A stretch of 64,000 bases of DNA from Burkholderiales bacterium (GCA_020854035.1 JADZGE010000021.1:62001-126000), one strand, 5' to 3'; positions 39,443 to 48,218 are shown, numbered from the stretch's first letter. Numbers and translations are program-made. The notes: generated by a model not told the origin, from the sequence alone.

Positions 39443-40546
39443 ATGAAGATCTTCAAGCTGCCGGACCTCGGCGAAGGCCTGCAGGAAGCCGAGATCGTGA
39501 AATGGCACGTCGCGCCCGGCGAGGACGTCGCCGCCGATCAGCCCATGGTGTCGGTGGAGACGGCGAAGGCCGTGGTGGACATTCCAGCGCCCTACCCGGG
39601 CCGGATCGCGAGGCTCTTCGGCAAGGCCGGCGACATCGCGCACATCGGCGCCCCGCTGGTCGCCTTCGAAGGCGAGAGCGGGACGGCCGATTCCGGCACG
39701 GTGGTGGGCTCGGTCGAAAGCGGCGGGGAAGTCATGGCGCCGCAGCCCGCAGGCCCCTCCCCGGTCGCGGCCGGCATCAAGGCCACACCCGCGGTGCGGG
39801 CCCTCGCGCGAAAACTCAACGTCGACCTCGCGATGGTCACGCCCACCGGCGCCGACGGCTTGCTCACGGCGCACGACGTGCAGCGTGCCGCGCGCATCCT
39901 CTCCGAGATCGGTCCCATGGAGGTCGTCCGCGGCGCGCGGCGCGCGATGGCGCAGAACATGGAACTCGCCACCGCGGAGGTCGCCTCGGCGACGATCATG
40001 GACGACGCCGACATCGATGCGTGGGCCCCCGGCACCGCTCCCATGCTGCGCCTGATCCGCGCGATCGTTGCCGGCTGCCGCGCGCAGCCCGCGCTCAACG
40101 CCTGGTACGAGAGCGAAAAGGTCGGGCGCTGGCTGATGAAGCGCGTGGATATCGGCATCGCGGTGGATACGCCCGATGGCCTCCTCGTGCCGGTGCTGCG
40201 CGACTGCGGGGAACGCGGCGTCGAGGACATCCGGGCCGCCCTCGCGAAGCTGATCGCGGACGCGCGGGCGCGCAGGGTTCCCCCGGAGGAACTGCGCGGC
40301 AACACCATCACGCTGTCGAACTACGGCTCGATCGCGGGGCGCTACGCCTCTCCCGTCGTGCTGCCCCCGACGGTCGCGATTCTCGGTGCCGGGCGCATCT
40401 CGCGGCAGGTGGTGGTGGTCAACGAGCGTCCCGCGGTGCGGCGCATGCTGCCGCTGTCGCTGACGTTCGACCATCGCGCCGTCACCGGCGGCGAGGCCGG
40501 GCGGTTCCTCAACGCGGTGATCGGGGATCTTCAGCGGCCCGATTGA
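39443..40546 (+). CDS. pdhC: 2-oxoacid dehydrogenase E2, dihydrolipoamide acyltransferase
   Basis: A compact 367-residue E2: one lipoyl domain (KLPDLGEGLQEAEIVKWHV; lipoyl Lys K42 in ETAKAVVDI), a subunit-binding domain around 112-150 (KATPAVRALARKLNVDLAMV) and a catalytic domain with LSNYGSIAGRYASPV and the active-site DHRAVTGGEAGRF near the C terminus. The inner linkers are short. ATG 39443 has AAAGGACGGG just upstream. No E3 gene follows; the operon ends 30 bp from the convergent Bug-family gene. The lpdA at 15.7 kb could supply E3. Confidence 0.93.
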   Translation: MKIFKLPDLGEGLQEAEIVKWHVAPGEDVAADQPMVSVETAKAVVDIPAPYPGRIARLFGKAGDIAHIGAPLVAFEGESGTADSGTVVGSVESGGEVMAPQPAGPSPVAAGIKATPAVRALARKLNVDLAMVTPTGADGLLTAHDVQRAARILSEIGPMEVVRGARRAMAQNMELATAEVASATIMDDADIDAWAPGTAPMLRLIRAIVAGCRAQPALNAWYESEKVGRWLMKRVDIGIAVDTPDGLLVPVLRDCGERGVEDIRAALAKLIADARARRVPPEELRGNTITLSNYGSIAGRYASPVVLPPTVAILGAGRISRQVVVVNERPAVRRMLPLSLTFDHRAVTGGEAGRFLNAVIGDLQRPD

Positions 40547-40576
40547 GCGAGTGCCCCCGCTTCATCGGCGCCCGCG

Positions 40577-41572
40577 CTAGCGCGCGAGTTCCAGCGCCGC
40601 CAGGAGCGCCTTCACCTCCGCGTATTGTTCGTCGAGGTACCGGCGGAAATCGGCGCTGCCGAGGAACTCGTCGGAGAGCAACAGCTTGCGGCCTGCCTCC
40701 TTCCATTCCTCGGTGGCGGTCGCCTTGACGAGCGCGCCCTCCCAGAATGCGATCTGCTCGGCGCTCATGCCGCGCGGGCCGACGACCCCGCGCCAGTTCG
40801 AAACCACGGCGTTCACACCCTGCTCGCGCCAGGTCGGCACCTCCGCCATACCGCCCGGCAGCCGCTGCGGCGCGGCCACCGCGACCAATCTCACGCTGCC
40901 CTCCAGCACGCGCGGCAGCAGCAGGCTCACGGAGCCAGGCACGAGGTCGACGTGCCCCCCGAGGAGCGCGGTAATCGCAAGCGCCCCGGATTGGAACACG
41001 ACGTTGCGTGCCTTGCGCACGTCGATCCCGGCGATCTTCAGCGCGCTCGCCACGCCCTGGTGGTTGGCGTTGCCGAGACTGGTCGCGATGCCGACCGAGA
41101 GCGCCTGCGGGTCTTTCTTCAGGATCTCGATCACTTCCCGTCCGTTCTTCACCGGCGAGGCCGCCTTCACCGCGACGGTGATGTACTCGCCGAAAAGCCG
41201 CGCGAGCGGCGTAAGTTCGCCGAAGTGGGGACCGCGGCCCACGATGTTGTTGGTGACGAGACTGCCCGAGGCGATCGCCACGGCGTGGCCGTCCGTTCGC
41301 TGGTTCAGGTAGCTGTAGAGCACGGCACCGCCGCCGCCTACCCGGTTGCCGGCGGTGACGGGCACCCCGATCACGCGGTTCTCCTGCCACAGCTTCTGCA
41401 GCAGGCGCGCGGTGCGGTCCGGCCCGCAGCCGGGCGCGCAATTCGCGGAAATCTCCACGGCCTTTTCCGGCAGCCACGGCTTTTGCGCGCCGGCCGGCGC
41501 GCCCGCGAATGCCAGCACCAGGCAGGCGGCGCAGGCGGCAACGCGCGTTGAATTCGGACCCGAATCGCTCAC
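40577..41572 (-). CDS. Bug/TctC family periplasmic solute-binding protein
   Basis: A 331-residue binding protein with a cleavable signal (VAACAACLVLAFAGAPAGA, cut near residue 29) and Bug-family structure: PEKAVEISANCAPGCGPDRTAR, GNRVGGGGAVLYSYL, ADFRRYLDEQYAEVK at the end. The CAPGCGPDR loop is unusual in carrying two cysteines four apart, which could form a disulfide in the periplasm. It is the last gene of the minus-strand cluster whose distal end encodes TctB and TctA, and is the most likely partner of that transporter. Confidence 0.88.
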   Translation of the reverse strand: MSDSGPNSTRVAACAACLVLAFAGAPAGAQKPWLPEKAVEISANCAPGCGPDRTARLLQKLWQENRVIGVPVTAGNRVGGGGAVLYSYLNQRTDGHAVAIASGSLVTNNIVGRGPHFGELTPLARLFGEYITVAVKAASPVKNGREVIEILKKDPQALSVGIATSLGNANHQGVASALKIAGIDVRKARNVVFQSGALAITALLGGHVDLVPGSVSLLLPRVLEGSVRLVAVAAPQRLPGGMAEVPTWREQGVNAVVSNWRGVVGPRGMSAEQIAFWEGALVKATATEEWKEAGRKLLLSDEFLGSADFRRYLDEQYAEVKALLAALELAR

Positions 41573-41585
41573 CTCATCCTCCTCG

Positions 41586-42626
41586 TCAGCGCTCTACCGG
41601 CAGCTTCCTGTCGTTCCAGTCGATCATGCCGTCGCGCAGATTGTAGACCCGCTCGTAACCCAGACCGTAGAGCATCGCGGCGGCAGTTGTGCTTCGCACG
41701 CCGGAGCGGCAAACGGCGACGATAGGCCGCCCCCGGTACGGTTCGAGCTCCGCTGCCCGCGCCGGCAGTTCGCGCAGCGGGATGAGGATGCTTCCCGCTA
41801 TGTGGCCGAGCGGCCCGCGGTATTCCTCGGGCTCGCGCACGTCAACCACAACCGGGGGATTCTGCGCGGCGAGCTGGCTCGCCACCTCCTCCACCGTGAA
41901 CTGTCGCACCCGGTTCAGCTCCACGAGATCCGGGAACTTCGTCCGGTCATCGTCGATCGCGGTCTGGTTCGGCTGCAGGACTTCCTGAATCTTGTCGGGC
42001 AGCGGAAAGTCGATGCTCGCCATGAGCGCCGCGTATTCGTCGCGCGAGCGCCCGGCGATGCGCGGGTTGTGCCGTTTCTCGTGACCGATGCTCGATTGCG
42101 TGTTGCCGCGGTAGTCGTGGGCGGGAAACACCAGCGTTTCGTCCGGCAGCGTGAAAAGGCGCCCGGTAATCGAATCGTACTGCTGCCCGGCGTCGCCTCC
42201 CGCGAAGTCGGCCCGACCCGTGCCGCCGATGAGGAGCACGTCACCCGTGAACACCCGGTCGCCGGCGTGGAGACTGATACTGTCGGGCGTGTGCCCGGGC
42301 GTGTGCAGCACCGCGATACGCGCCTCGCCGAGCTCGATCGCGTCGCCCTGGTCGACGTGCTCGGTCACGACGGGCGCGGGCGCCCGCCGGTGCATGATGA
42401 GTCGCGCGCCGGTCAGGGCCGCAAGCTGGAATGAACCCGTGGGGTGGTCGGCGTGGGTATGCGTATCGACCAGCGCGTCCAGCGTCAGCCGGCGGTAGGC
42501 GAGAAACGCGAGGTAGCGGCTGATGTTCTCCCGCAGGGGGTCGATCAGGAGCGCCTTGCCGGTGCGCTCGCATGCGACGACGTAGGTCTTGCACTTGCCA
42601 CGGTTCAACTCCGGAAAGTGCTGCAT
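41586..42626 (-). CDS. Metallo-beta-lactamase fold persulfide dioxygenase fused to rhodanese
   Basis: The N-terminal 230 residues are an ETHE1/persulfide-dioxygenase-type MBL domain: THTHADHPTG (H56, H58, D60, H61), HTPGHTPDS (H112), FTGDVL (D129) and PAHDYRGN (H170), with GTGRADF. Residues about 245-346 form a rhodanese domain with the active-site cysteine loop CRSGVRS (C306). Such fusions oxidise glutathione persulfide to sulfite while the rhodanese transfers sulfane sulfur. The role is likely sulfide or persulfide detoxification. The length of 346 fits known bacterial fusions. It ends 13 bp before the Bug gene. Confidence 0.88.
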   Translation of the reverse strand: MQHFPELNRGKCKTYVVACERTGKALLIDPLRENISRYLAFLAYRRLTLDALVDTHTHADHPTGSFQLAALTGARLIMHRRAPAPVVTEHVDQGDAIELGEARIAVLHTPGHTPDSISLHAGDRVFTGDVLLIGGTGRADFAGGDAGQQYDSITGRLFTLPDETLVFPAHDYRGNTQSSIGHEKRHNPRIAGRSRDEYAALMASIDFPLPDKIQEVLQPNQTAIDDDRTKFPDLVELNRVRQFTVEEVASQLAAQNPPVVVDVREPEEYRGPLGHIAGSILIPLRELPARAAELEPYRGRPIVAVCRSGVRSTTAAAMLYGLGYERVYNLRDGMIDWNDRKLPVER

Positions 42627-42685
42627 GTCCGCTTCCCTCCTCCCGAACCCGGCACCCGAACGGCCCTCGACTCGCGCAGCTCGCC

Positions 42686-42912
42686 GGCAACACCCGCAGG
42701 TTGTGCGGGTCGGGGATCTCGTCTCGCGTCACGATCCACGGGCCGCACGGACAGAACGTGTCGAACGAGCTGGAGCGATCGCATCGCTTGCGCCGATGAA
42801 CTGGAGGTCGCGCGCCACCGGCAGCCCCCTGTCGCGATGGTCGACCGCGTGTTGCCGCGGAAGTCGTGGGCCGCGAAGACGAGGGTACCGTGGGGCCGCG
42901 CGAGAGCCGCTG
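42686..42912 (-). pseudogene. Chimeric scar: MBL-hydrolase fragment joined to FAH-family fragment
   Basis: Reading down the minus strand, RPHGTLVFAAHDFRGNTRST copies the PAHDYRGN part of MBL persulfide dioxygenases. It runs directly into PVARDLQFIGAS in the same general region, then, after a frame change, DRSSSFDTFCPCGPWIVTRD and EIPDPHNLRVLP. The latter two match residues around SARDLQFLGPKQWDRSKSLD of the intact FAH protein at 44350-45219. Both parent-type genes lie intact on either side, but the fragments are diverged from them. The whole 42627-43006 gap has no intact gene. Confidence 0.75.
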
Positions 42913-43006
42913 CGACGGCGGCGGCCAAGGCAGCACCGGCCCGCACCCGAATCCCGGGGCGAAGGCCCCCACCGCCTCGTCCCGGGGCGAGAGCGCGAAA
43001 GCCGCC

Positions 43007-44242
43007 TCAGGCGGCTGCGCGCGCGGCGATCACGTCCTGCGCGATCTTGCGGAACTCGGCTTCGGTCAGCAGCCGCTTGTTGGTGAGGGAATAGGACTTG
43101 ACCGCGGCCGTCATCTTGAGCGCTTCGTCATCGCTCGCCTCGATGCCCATCTCGCCGAGCCACGCCTTGACGGAGTCGATGCCGCTGCCCTTGCCCATCA
43201 CGACCTCGGCGGGCGGCTGCCCGACGAACTCCGCGCGCACGGGGAAGAGCTCCGTCGCGTTCTCCTCGCCGCAATTCTTGTACCAGCTCGCGATGATGCC
43301 GGATTCGATCTGGTAGAGCTGCCTGCCGACGACCGGCTTGTTCGAGGGCACGTCGACCCCGGTGAGCTTCTGCACCAGCCGGGCGAGCGGCGTCAGCTTC
43401 TTGTAGTTGAGACCGACATCCACTCCGTACATCGTGAGCAACCCCATGACGGTTTCCTCCATCGGCGTGTTGCCCGCGCGCTCGCCGACACCGAGCACCG
43501 TCGTGTGCAGGACCTCGACGCCTTCGGCGGCGGCCATGATCGTGTTCGCGACGCCCATGCCGAAGTCCTGGTGGAAATGCGCCTCGAGGCGCTTGTTGAT
43601 GCGCTTCTTCACCTCGCGGACGAAGTAGCGCATCGCGTGCGGCGACACGACCCCGAAAGTGTCCACCAGGGCGAGCGCGTCCATGTGGCCCTCGGTCGCG
43701 ACCCGGTTGATGAGGTTGAGCACCCAGTTCATCTCCGAGCGCGAGAAATCGATCGGGAAGAACACGACTTCGAGGCCGTTCTTCTGCGCGAACCGGGTGG
43801 CCTCGATCGACGTTTCGATCGCTTTCTCCATCGGCCACTTGTATGCCAGGTCGACCATGTGCTGGCTGGACGGTATTTCCATCACGACGCCGTTGACGCC
43901 GGTGTCGATCGCGCGCTGGACGTCCTCTTTCATGCAGCGCGAGAAGGCGAAGATCTGCGGGCCGAGGTTGCGCTTCGCGATCTCCCTGATCGCCTCGGCA
44001 TCGGAGGGCGAAACGATGGGCATGCCCGCTTCGATGCGGTGCACGCCGGCTTCCGCGAGCGCTTCGGCGATGCGGATCTTGTCGTCCTTGCTGAGGATGA
44101 TGCCGGTCTGCTGTTCCCCGTCGCGCAACGTGATGTCGTGGATCTTGATCTGTTTCGCGAACTTGAGATCCTTGCGCACCTCGTCCGCGTAGTTCCACTG
44201 GCTCACGAACCAGTTGTTGGTCTTCCACGGTTGATCGGCCAT
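43007..44242 (-). CDS. HMGL-like / isopropylmalate synthase-family lyase or synthase
   Basis: A 411-residue protein with the DRE-TIM metallolyase barrel: IHDITLRDGEQQTGI (catalytic Arg and metal-binding Asp), AHFHQDFGMGVANTI (HxH metal ligands), and GVGERAGNTPMEE. The C-terminal part lacks a recognisable leucine-regulatory domain. Members condense acetyl-CoA with a 2-oxoacid or cleave 3-hydroxy-3-methylglutaryl-type thioesters; which applies here is unknown. ATG 44242 follows AAGGAG. It has its own strong-looking promoter in the gap after the FAH gene. Confidence 0.85.
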   Translation of the reverse strand: MADQPWKTNNWFVSQWNYADEVRKDLKFAKQIKIHDITLRDGEQQTGIILSKDDKIRIAEALAEAGVHRIEAGMPIVSPSDAEAIREIAKRNLGPQIFAFSRCMKEDVQRAIDTGVNGVVMEIPSSQHMVDLAYKWPMEKAIETSIEATRFAQKNGLEVVFFPIDFSRSEMNWVLNLINRVATEGHMDALALVDTFGVVSPHAMRYFVREVKKRINKRLEAHFHQDFGMGVANTIMAAAEGVEVLHTTVLGVGERAGNTPMEETVMGLLTMYGVDVGLNYKKLTPLARLVQKLTGVDVPSNKPVVGRQLYQIESGIIASWYKNCGEENATELFPVRAEFVGQPPAEVVMGKGSGIDSVKAWLGEMGIEASDDEALKMTAAVKSYSLTNKRLLTEAEFRKIAQDVIAARAAA

Positions 44243-44287
44243 CTGCGGCTCCTTGCGAGTTGATCGGTGCGAGAAGGAAGGAGGTGA

Positions 44288-44316
44288 ATTTTCGAAGAAT
44301 ATCAAGAGACTGTCAA
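44288..44316 (-). promoter_or_regulatory. Promoter of the HMGL-like gene
   Basis: A consensus TTGACA (44316-44311) is followed by a 17-base spacer and GAAAAT (44293-44288) on the minus strand. The predicted leader is about 40 nt and includes CACCTCCTTCCTTCTC, complementary in sense to a purine run on the other strand. Confidence 0.6.
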
Positions 44317-44349
44317 GAAGCCGCACGCGCCGCGCGAGCGCATCCGGCA

Positions 44350-45219
44350 TTACACGGGCCGCGCCCGGTTGCGAAGCGCGCCTATGCCCTGCACCTCGCA
44401 CACGCACTCGTCGCCCTCCTTGAGGAAAACGGCCGGCGTGCGCCTGAAACCGACTCCGGAGGGCGTGCCGGTCGCAATGAGATCGCCCGGCAGGAGCGTC
44501 GTGCCCCGCGAGAGGAACGTGATGATCGCCGGGACGCCGAAGATCATGTTGCCGGTGGTCGAATTCTGCATTTCCCTGCCGTTAAGGAGCGTGCGCAACC
44601 GCAGGACGTGCGGATCGGGAATCTCGTCGCGCGTCACGATGTACGGTCCCCACGGACAGAAGGTGTCGAGCGACTTGCTCCGGTCCCATTGCTTCGGACC
44701 GAGGAACTGCAGATCGCGCGCGGAGACGTCGTTCACCACCGTGTAACCCATGACGTAGTCGAGCGCATCCCTTTCCGCCACGTCGCGCGCCCGCCTGCCA
44801 ATCACCACGCCCAGCTCCACTTCGTAGTCGACTTCCCGCGTGACGGACACCGGCCACACGATGTCGTCGTGGGGTCCGCATACCGAGCTCGTGAACTTGC
44901 TGAACGGCACCGGCGCGGCCGGAACCGCGAGGCCGGTCTCCTTGCAGTGATCCGCGTAGTTCAGGCCGATCGCGACGATCTTGGAGGGCTGTCGTATGGG
45001 CGGCAGCACTTCCACGTCGGACAGGGCGTACGACCGGGCGCCGCCGTCGTCGAGGGCGTTACGCACGCGGTCGAGGGCGCCGTTTCCGCCGCGGGCGATT
45101 TCGAGCAGGTCGCCGTCGGCTCCCGCCGGCAGGCCGGCCGCCGCGAGGTCGATGACGCGGTGACCCTTCAGCACCCCGGGCCGCGGCCTGCCATCCGCGG
45201 AGAACGCGAGCAGCTTCAT
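44350..45219 (-). CDS. Fumarylacetoacetate hydrolase family protein
   Basis: A 289-residue FAH-fold enzyme: IVAIGLNYADHCKETG, PFSKFTSSVCGPHDDIVWP, then the metal-binding triad in VDYEVELGVVIG (two Glu) and VNDVSARDLQF (Asp), and TGTPSGVGF in the C-terminal part. Relatives include 2-keto-3-deoxy sugar acid dehydratases, ureidoglycolate lyase-like proteins and acylpyruvate hydrolases that cleave C-C bonds. The exact substrate is open. GGAGG lies ahead of ATG 45219. A 118-bp gap without features separates it from the deacetylase-like gene upstream. Confidence 0.9.
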   Translation of the reverse strand: MKLLAFSADGRPRPGVLKGHRVIDLAAAGLPAGADGDLLEIARGGNGALDRVRNALDDGGARSYALSDVEVLPPIRQPSKIVAIGLNYADHCKETGLAVPAAPVPFSKFTSSVCGPHDDIVWPVSVTREVDYEVELGVVIGRRARDVAERDALDYVMGYTVVNDVSARDLQFLGPKQWDRSKSLDTFCPWGPYIVTRDEIPDPHVLRLRTLLNGREMQNSTTGNMIFGVPAIITFLSRGTTLLPGDLIATGTPSGVGFRRTPAVFLKEGDECVCEVQGIGALRNRARPV

Positions 45220-45337
45220 TTCAGTCCTCCGCGGCGATCATGGTGCCGCCGCGAACGGGACGGCGCGATCCGCGCGCGGCCGGAAGCCACCGCCCGGCGC
45301 GCCCCGCGCGGGCCGGCGCGGACGCCTCATTCACGAT

Positions 45338-46216
45338 TCACGCGCGCCGGCGCCGCGCCTTGAGGTACCAATCGAGTATCCGCGCGCCGTTCCAGATGAG
45401 CACGCCGCGCTCCCGCGCGAGGCGCCGCATGACGTCTTCGAAATACTTGATGCGGTGGGGCACCCCGGAAATGTACGGATGCACGGCGATGGCCATCACC
45501 TTGGCCCGGTCCCGGCCCTCCTTGTGCAGGCGCTCGAAAGTGTCCATGCAGCGCGTCACGAATTCCGCGCCGGGGTGGTGCTGGACCACCATCATCGCGA
45601 TGTCGTTCAGCTCGAGCGTGTACGGGAGCGTGACGAGGCTCCCGCCACGCACGTCGATCGTGCAGGGCTCGTCGTCGATCACCCAGTCGGCGACGTAGCG
45701 GATGCCCGCGGCCGCGAGGTACTCGGGCGTCTCCAGCGTTTCCGTGAGCCCCGGTCCCATCCACCCCACGGTCCGCCGCCCCGAATACCGCGTCAACTGG
45801 CGCACCGCCCGGCGAATCATCCCCGCTTCGTCCGGCTCCGAATGAATCGGGCGCTGGTCCCAGGAATGGCCCATGAACTCCCAGCCGGCGGCGCGCGCGG
45901 CGCGCGCGACCGGCGGGTAGTCGAGGCAGACGCGGGCGTTGATCGAGAGCGAAGGCACGATGCCGAGTTCGTCGAGCACCGCCTTCAGGCGCCAGAACCC
46001 GACCCGCATGCCATACTCGTGCCAGCCCCAGTGCGCAACGTCCGGCAGCCGCGTGACGCCGGTCGGCGGCGGCAGTACCTGCCGCGGCATTGTCCTCGCG
46101 ATATCCCAGACTTCCACGTTGACGACCGGCCACACCACGACTCGCGCGCGATCCGGCAGCACGAGCGGCGGGCGTTCGACGATGGCCGAGTAACGAATGC
46201 GCTTTTCCGGATTCAT
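45338..46216 (-). CDS. Polysaccharide deacetylase family protein (PuuE/NodB-like)
   Basis: A 292-residue NodB-fold protein of the PuuE-like cyclic-amide-hydrolase branch. RARVVVWPVVNVEVWD sits at the first strand, EYGMRVGFWRLKAVLDELGI matches the helix of the family, and WEFMGHSWDQ with H117 corresponds to the metal/active-site histidine region. GWMGPGLTETLETPEYLAAA and AIAVHPYISGVPHRI follow, the latter with the late His. It has no signal peptide, so a cytosolic small-molecule substrate is more likely than a polymer. GGAGG precedes ATG 46216; tctA is 15 bp upstream in the operon. Confidence 0.82.
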   Translation of the reverse strand: MNPEKRIRYSAIVERPPLVLPDRARVVVWPVVNVEVWDIARTMPRQVLPPPTGVTRLPDVAHWGWHEYGMRVGFWRLKAVLDELGIVPSLSINARVCLDYPPVARAARAAGWEFMGHSWDQRPIHSEPDEAGMIRRAVRQLTRYSGRRTVGWMGPGLTETLETPEYLAAAGIRYVADWVIDDEPCTIDVRGGSLVTLPYTLELNDIAMMVVQHHPGAEFVTRCMDTFERLHKEGRDRAKVMAIAVHPYISGVPHRIKYFEDVMRRLARERGVLIWNGARILDWYLKARRRRA

Positions 46217-46231
46217 GAGAGCCCTCCTCGA

Positions 46232-47749
46232 TTACCGCGCGGCGCCCCGCTGCGCCTTCCTGCCCATCGCCTCGATCCGCTTCAGGATGAACGGCAGGAA
46301 GATGGAGAAGACGGACATCGCCACCAGCACGATGCAGATCGTGCTGCCGACGAAGATCTTCGGATTGCCGCCCGAAATGGTCATCGCCTGCCGGAACGAT
46401 TGCTCCATGATGCCGCCCAGCACCAGCGCGAGCACCATGGGAGCGAGGGGAATGTCCACCTTCCGGAAGACGTAGCCCATGACGCCGAAGATGAGCCCGA
46501 AATACAGCTCGACCGGGTTGCCGTTGATCGCGTAAAGACCGATGGTGGAGATCGCGAGAATGAGCGGCATGAGTATGCCCCCGGGAATGTAGAGCAGCCG
46601 CACGAAGATGCCGATCAGCGGGATGTTCAGGACGAGCAGCATCAGGTTGCCGATGTACATGCTGTCGATCAACCCCCACACGAGGTCCGGGCGGTTCTGG
46701 AAGAGCAGCGGCCCCGGCTGGATGCCCCACATGATGAACGCGCCCAGCATGACCGCGGTCGCGCCGCCGCCGGGTATGCCGAGCGTGAGCAGCGGCACGA
46801 GCGCCCCGGCGGTGTCCGAGTTGTTGGAGGACTCCGGCCCGGCCACGCCTTCGATCGCGCCGCGGCCGAACTCCTCCGGGTGCTTCGAAATCCGCTTCTC
46901 CCACACGTACGACATGATCGAGGCGATGGTGCCGCCCGCGCCGGGCAGCACGCCGATCACGAAACCGACGAGGCTGCCGCGCAGGATCGGCATCACCGAG
47001 CGCTGCCACTCCTCGCGCGTCACCCACAGCCGTCCCCTGAGCTTGATGATCTCCGGGCGCACGCCCTTCGACATGTCCTCCAGCGCGGTCAGCACCTCGC
47101 CGATCGCGAACAGCCCCACCACCGCGATGACGAACCCGACGCCGTCCTGGAGCTCCGGCACGCCCATCGTGTAGCGCGGCTGCCCGCTCTGGAGATCGAT
47201 GCCGATCGTCGCGATCATCAGGCCGAGTATGGTCGAGATCATCGCCTTGGCGGCCGATTTCCCGGCGAGCGAGGAGACTGCCGTCATCGCGAAGAACATG
47301 AGCGTGAAGTACTCGGCCGGTCCGAACTTGAGCGCCATCGCGGTGAGCGGCAGCGCGAAGAGCGTCAATCCGAGAATGCCGATCGTGCCGGCGATGAAGG
47401 AGCCGATCGCCGAGATCGCGAGCGCGGCGCCGGCGCGGCCGTTCTTCGCCATCTCGTAGCCGTCGATCGCGGTCATGACGGAGGACGCCTCGCCCGGGGT
47501 CTTGATGAGGATCGCCGTCGTCGAGCCGCCGTAGCGCGCGCCGTAGAAGATCCCGCACATCATGATGAGCGCGGAGGTCGGATTCATCCCGTAGGTCACC
47601 GGGATGAGCAGCGCGATCGTGGCCGACGGGCCGATCCCGGGCAGCACGCCGATGATCGTGCCGAGGAAGCAGCCGAGGAAGGTGTACCAGAGGTTGACCG
47701 GCTGCAGGCAGACCGCGAAACCGTTCAGGATGTGGGTCAGGGTATCCAT
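46232..47749 (-). CDS. tctA: Tripartite tricarboxylate transporter large permease TctA
   Basis: A 505-residue membrane protein with about 11-12 hydrophobic segments and the family signatures GVLPGIGPSATIALLIP, YGGSTTAILIKTPGEASS and GVLPGAGGTIASIMSYVWEKR. It forms the channel of a sodium- or proton-coupled carboxylate carrier with TctB and a Bug-type receptor. Its start lies 4 bp after the tctB stop with AGGA upstream. The companion TctC is not adjacent; candidates are at 40.6 kb and 35.5 kb. Confidence 0.95.
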   Translation of the reverse strand: MDTLTHILNGFAVCLQPVNLWYTFLGCFLGTIIGVLPGIGPSATIALLIPVTYGMNPTSALIMMCGIFYGARYGGSTTAILIKTPGEASSVMTAIDGYEMAKNGRAGAALAISAIGSFIAGTIGILGLTLFALPLTAMALKFGPAEYFTLMFFAMTAVSSLAGKSAAKAMISTILGLMIATIGIDLQSGQPRYTMGVPELQDGVGFVIAVVGLFAIGEVLTALEDMSKGVRPEIIKLRGRLWVTREEWQRSVMPILRGSLVGFVIGVLPGAGGTIASIMSYVWEKRISKHPEEFGRGAIEGVAGPESSNNSDTAGALVPLLTLGIPGGGATAVMLGAFIMWGIQPGPLLFQNRPDLVWGLIDSMYIGNLMLLVLNIPLIGIFVRLLYIPGGILMPLILAISTIGLYAINGNPVELYFGLIFGVMGYVFRKVDIPLAPMVLALVLGGIMEQSFRQAMTISGGNPKIFVGSTICIVLVAMSVFSIFLPFILKRIEAMGRKAQRGAAR

Positions 47750-47753
47750 GGTC

Positions 47754-48218
47754 CTAGAGGGGCAGGAAGCCCTTGGGCAGACTTACGTCGAGGGTCACGA
47801 ACAGCCAGTAGGTGAAGGCGGAGAAGCCCGCCGCGGTGACGGCGTTCGCGATCCACCTGCCCCGGTGAAACCAGGCCATGAGCGCGAGCAGGTAGACGGC
47901 GGTCGCGACGACATAGCCGGCCGCCTCGAACGACGCGTAGTAGACGCCGGTCCATACCGTCACGGCGAGGAGCACCCGGATGACGCCCCACTCGAACGGC
48001 GGCTCGTCCGCCGACTGCGCGGGCCCGCCCGCCTTTTTCTCCTTCCACATTTCGAAGCCCAGCATCGCCGCCGCCAGCAGCATGGCGACTCCGAGGAGGT
48101 CGGGAAAGGCCTTGGGTCCGAGCGGGTCGCCGATTTCCAGCGAGGGTATCAGCGTGGTGGCGTAGAGATACACGATCGCCAGCACGATCGTACACGCGAG
48201 TATGACGCGATCGATCAT
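47754..48218 (-). CDS. tctB: Tripartite tricarboxylate transporter small subunit TctB
   Basis: A 154-residue protein with four hydrophobic segments (about 5-22, 40-56, 80-98 and 106-145) and the typical PSLEIGDPLGPKAFPDLLGVAML opening of TctB. It partners TctA. It is the first gene of the minus-strand cluster. The 217-bp gap to the divergent FkbM gene should contain its promoter, but no clear hexamers were found on this strand. Confidence 0.9.
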   Translation of the reverse strand: MIDRVILACTIVLAIVYLYATTLIPSLEIGDPLGPKAFPDLLGVAMLLAAAMLGFEMWKEKKAGGPAQSADEPPFEWGVIRVLLAVTVWTGVYYASFEAAGYVVATAVYLLALMAWFHRGRWIANAVTAAGFSAFTYWLFVTLDVSLPKGFLPL

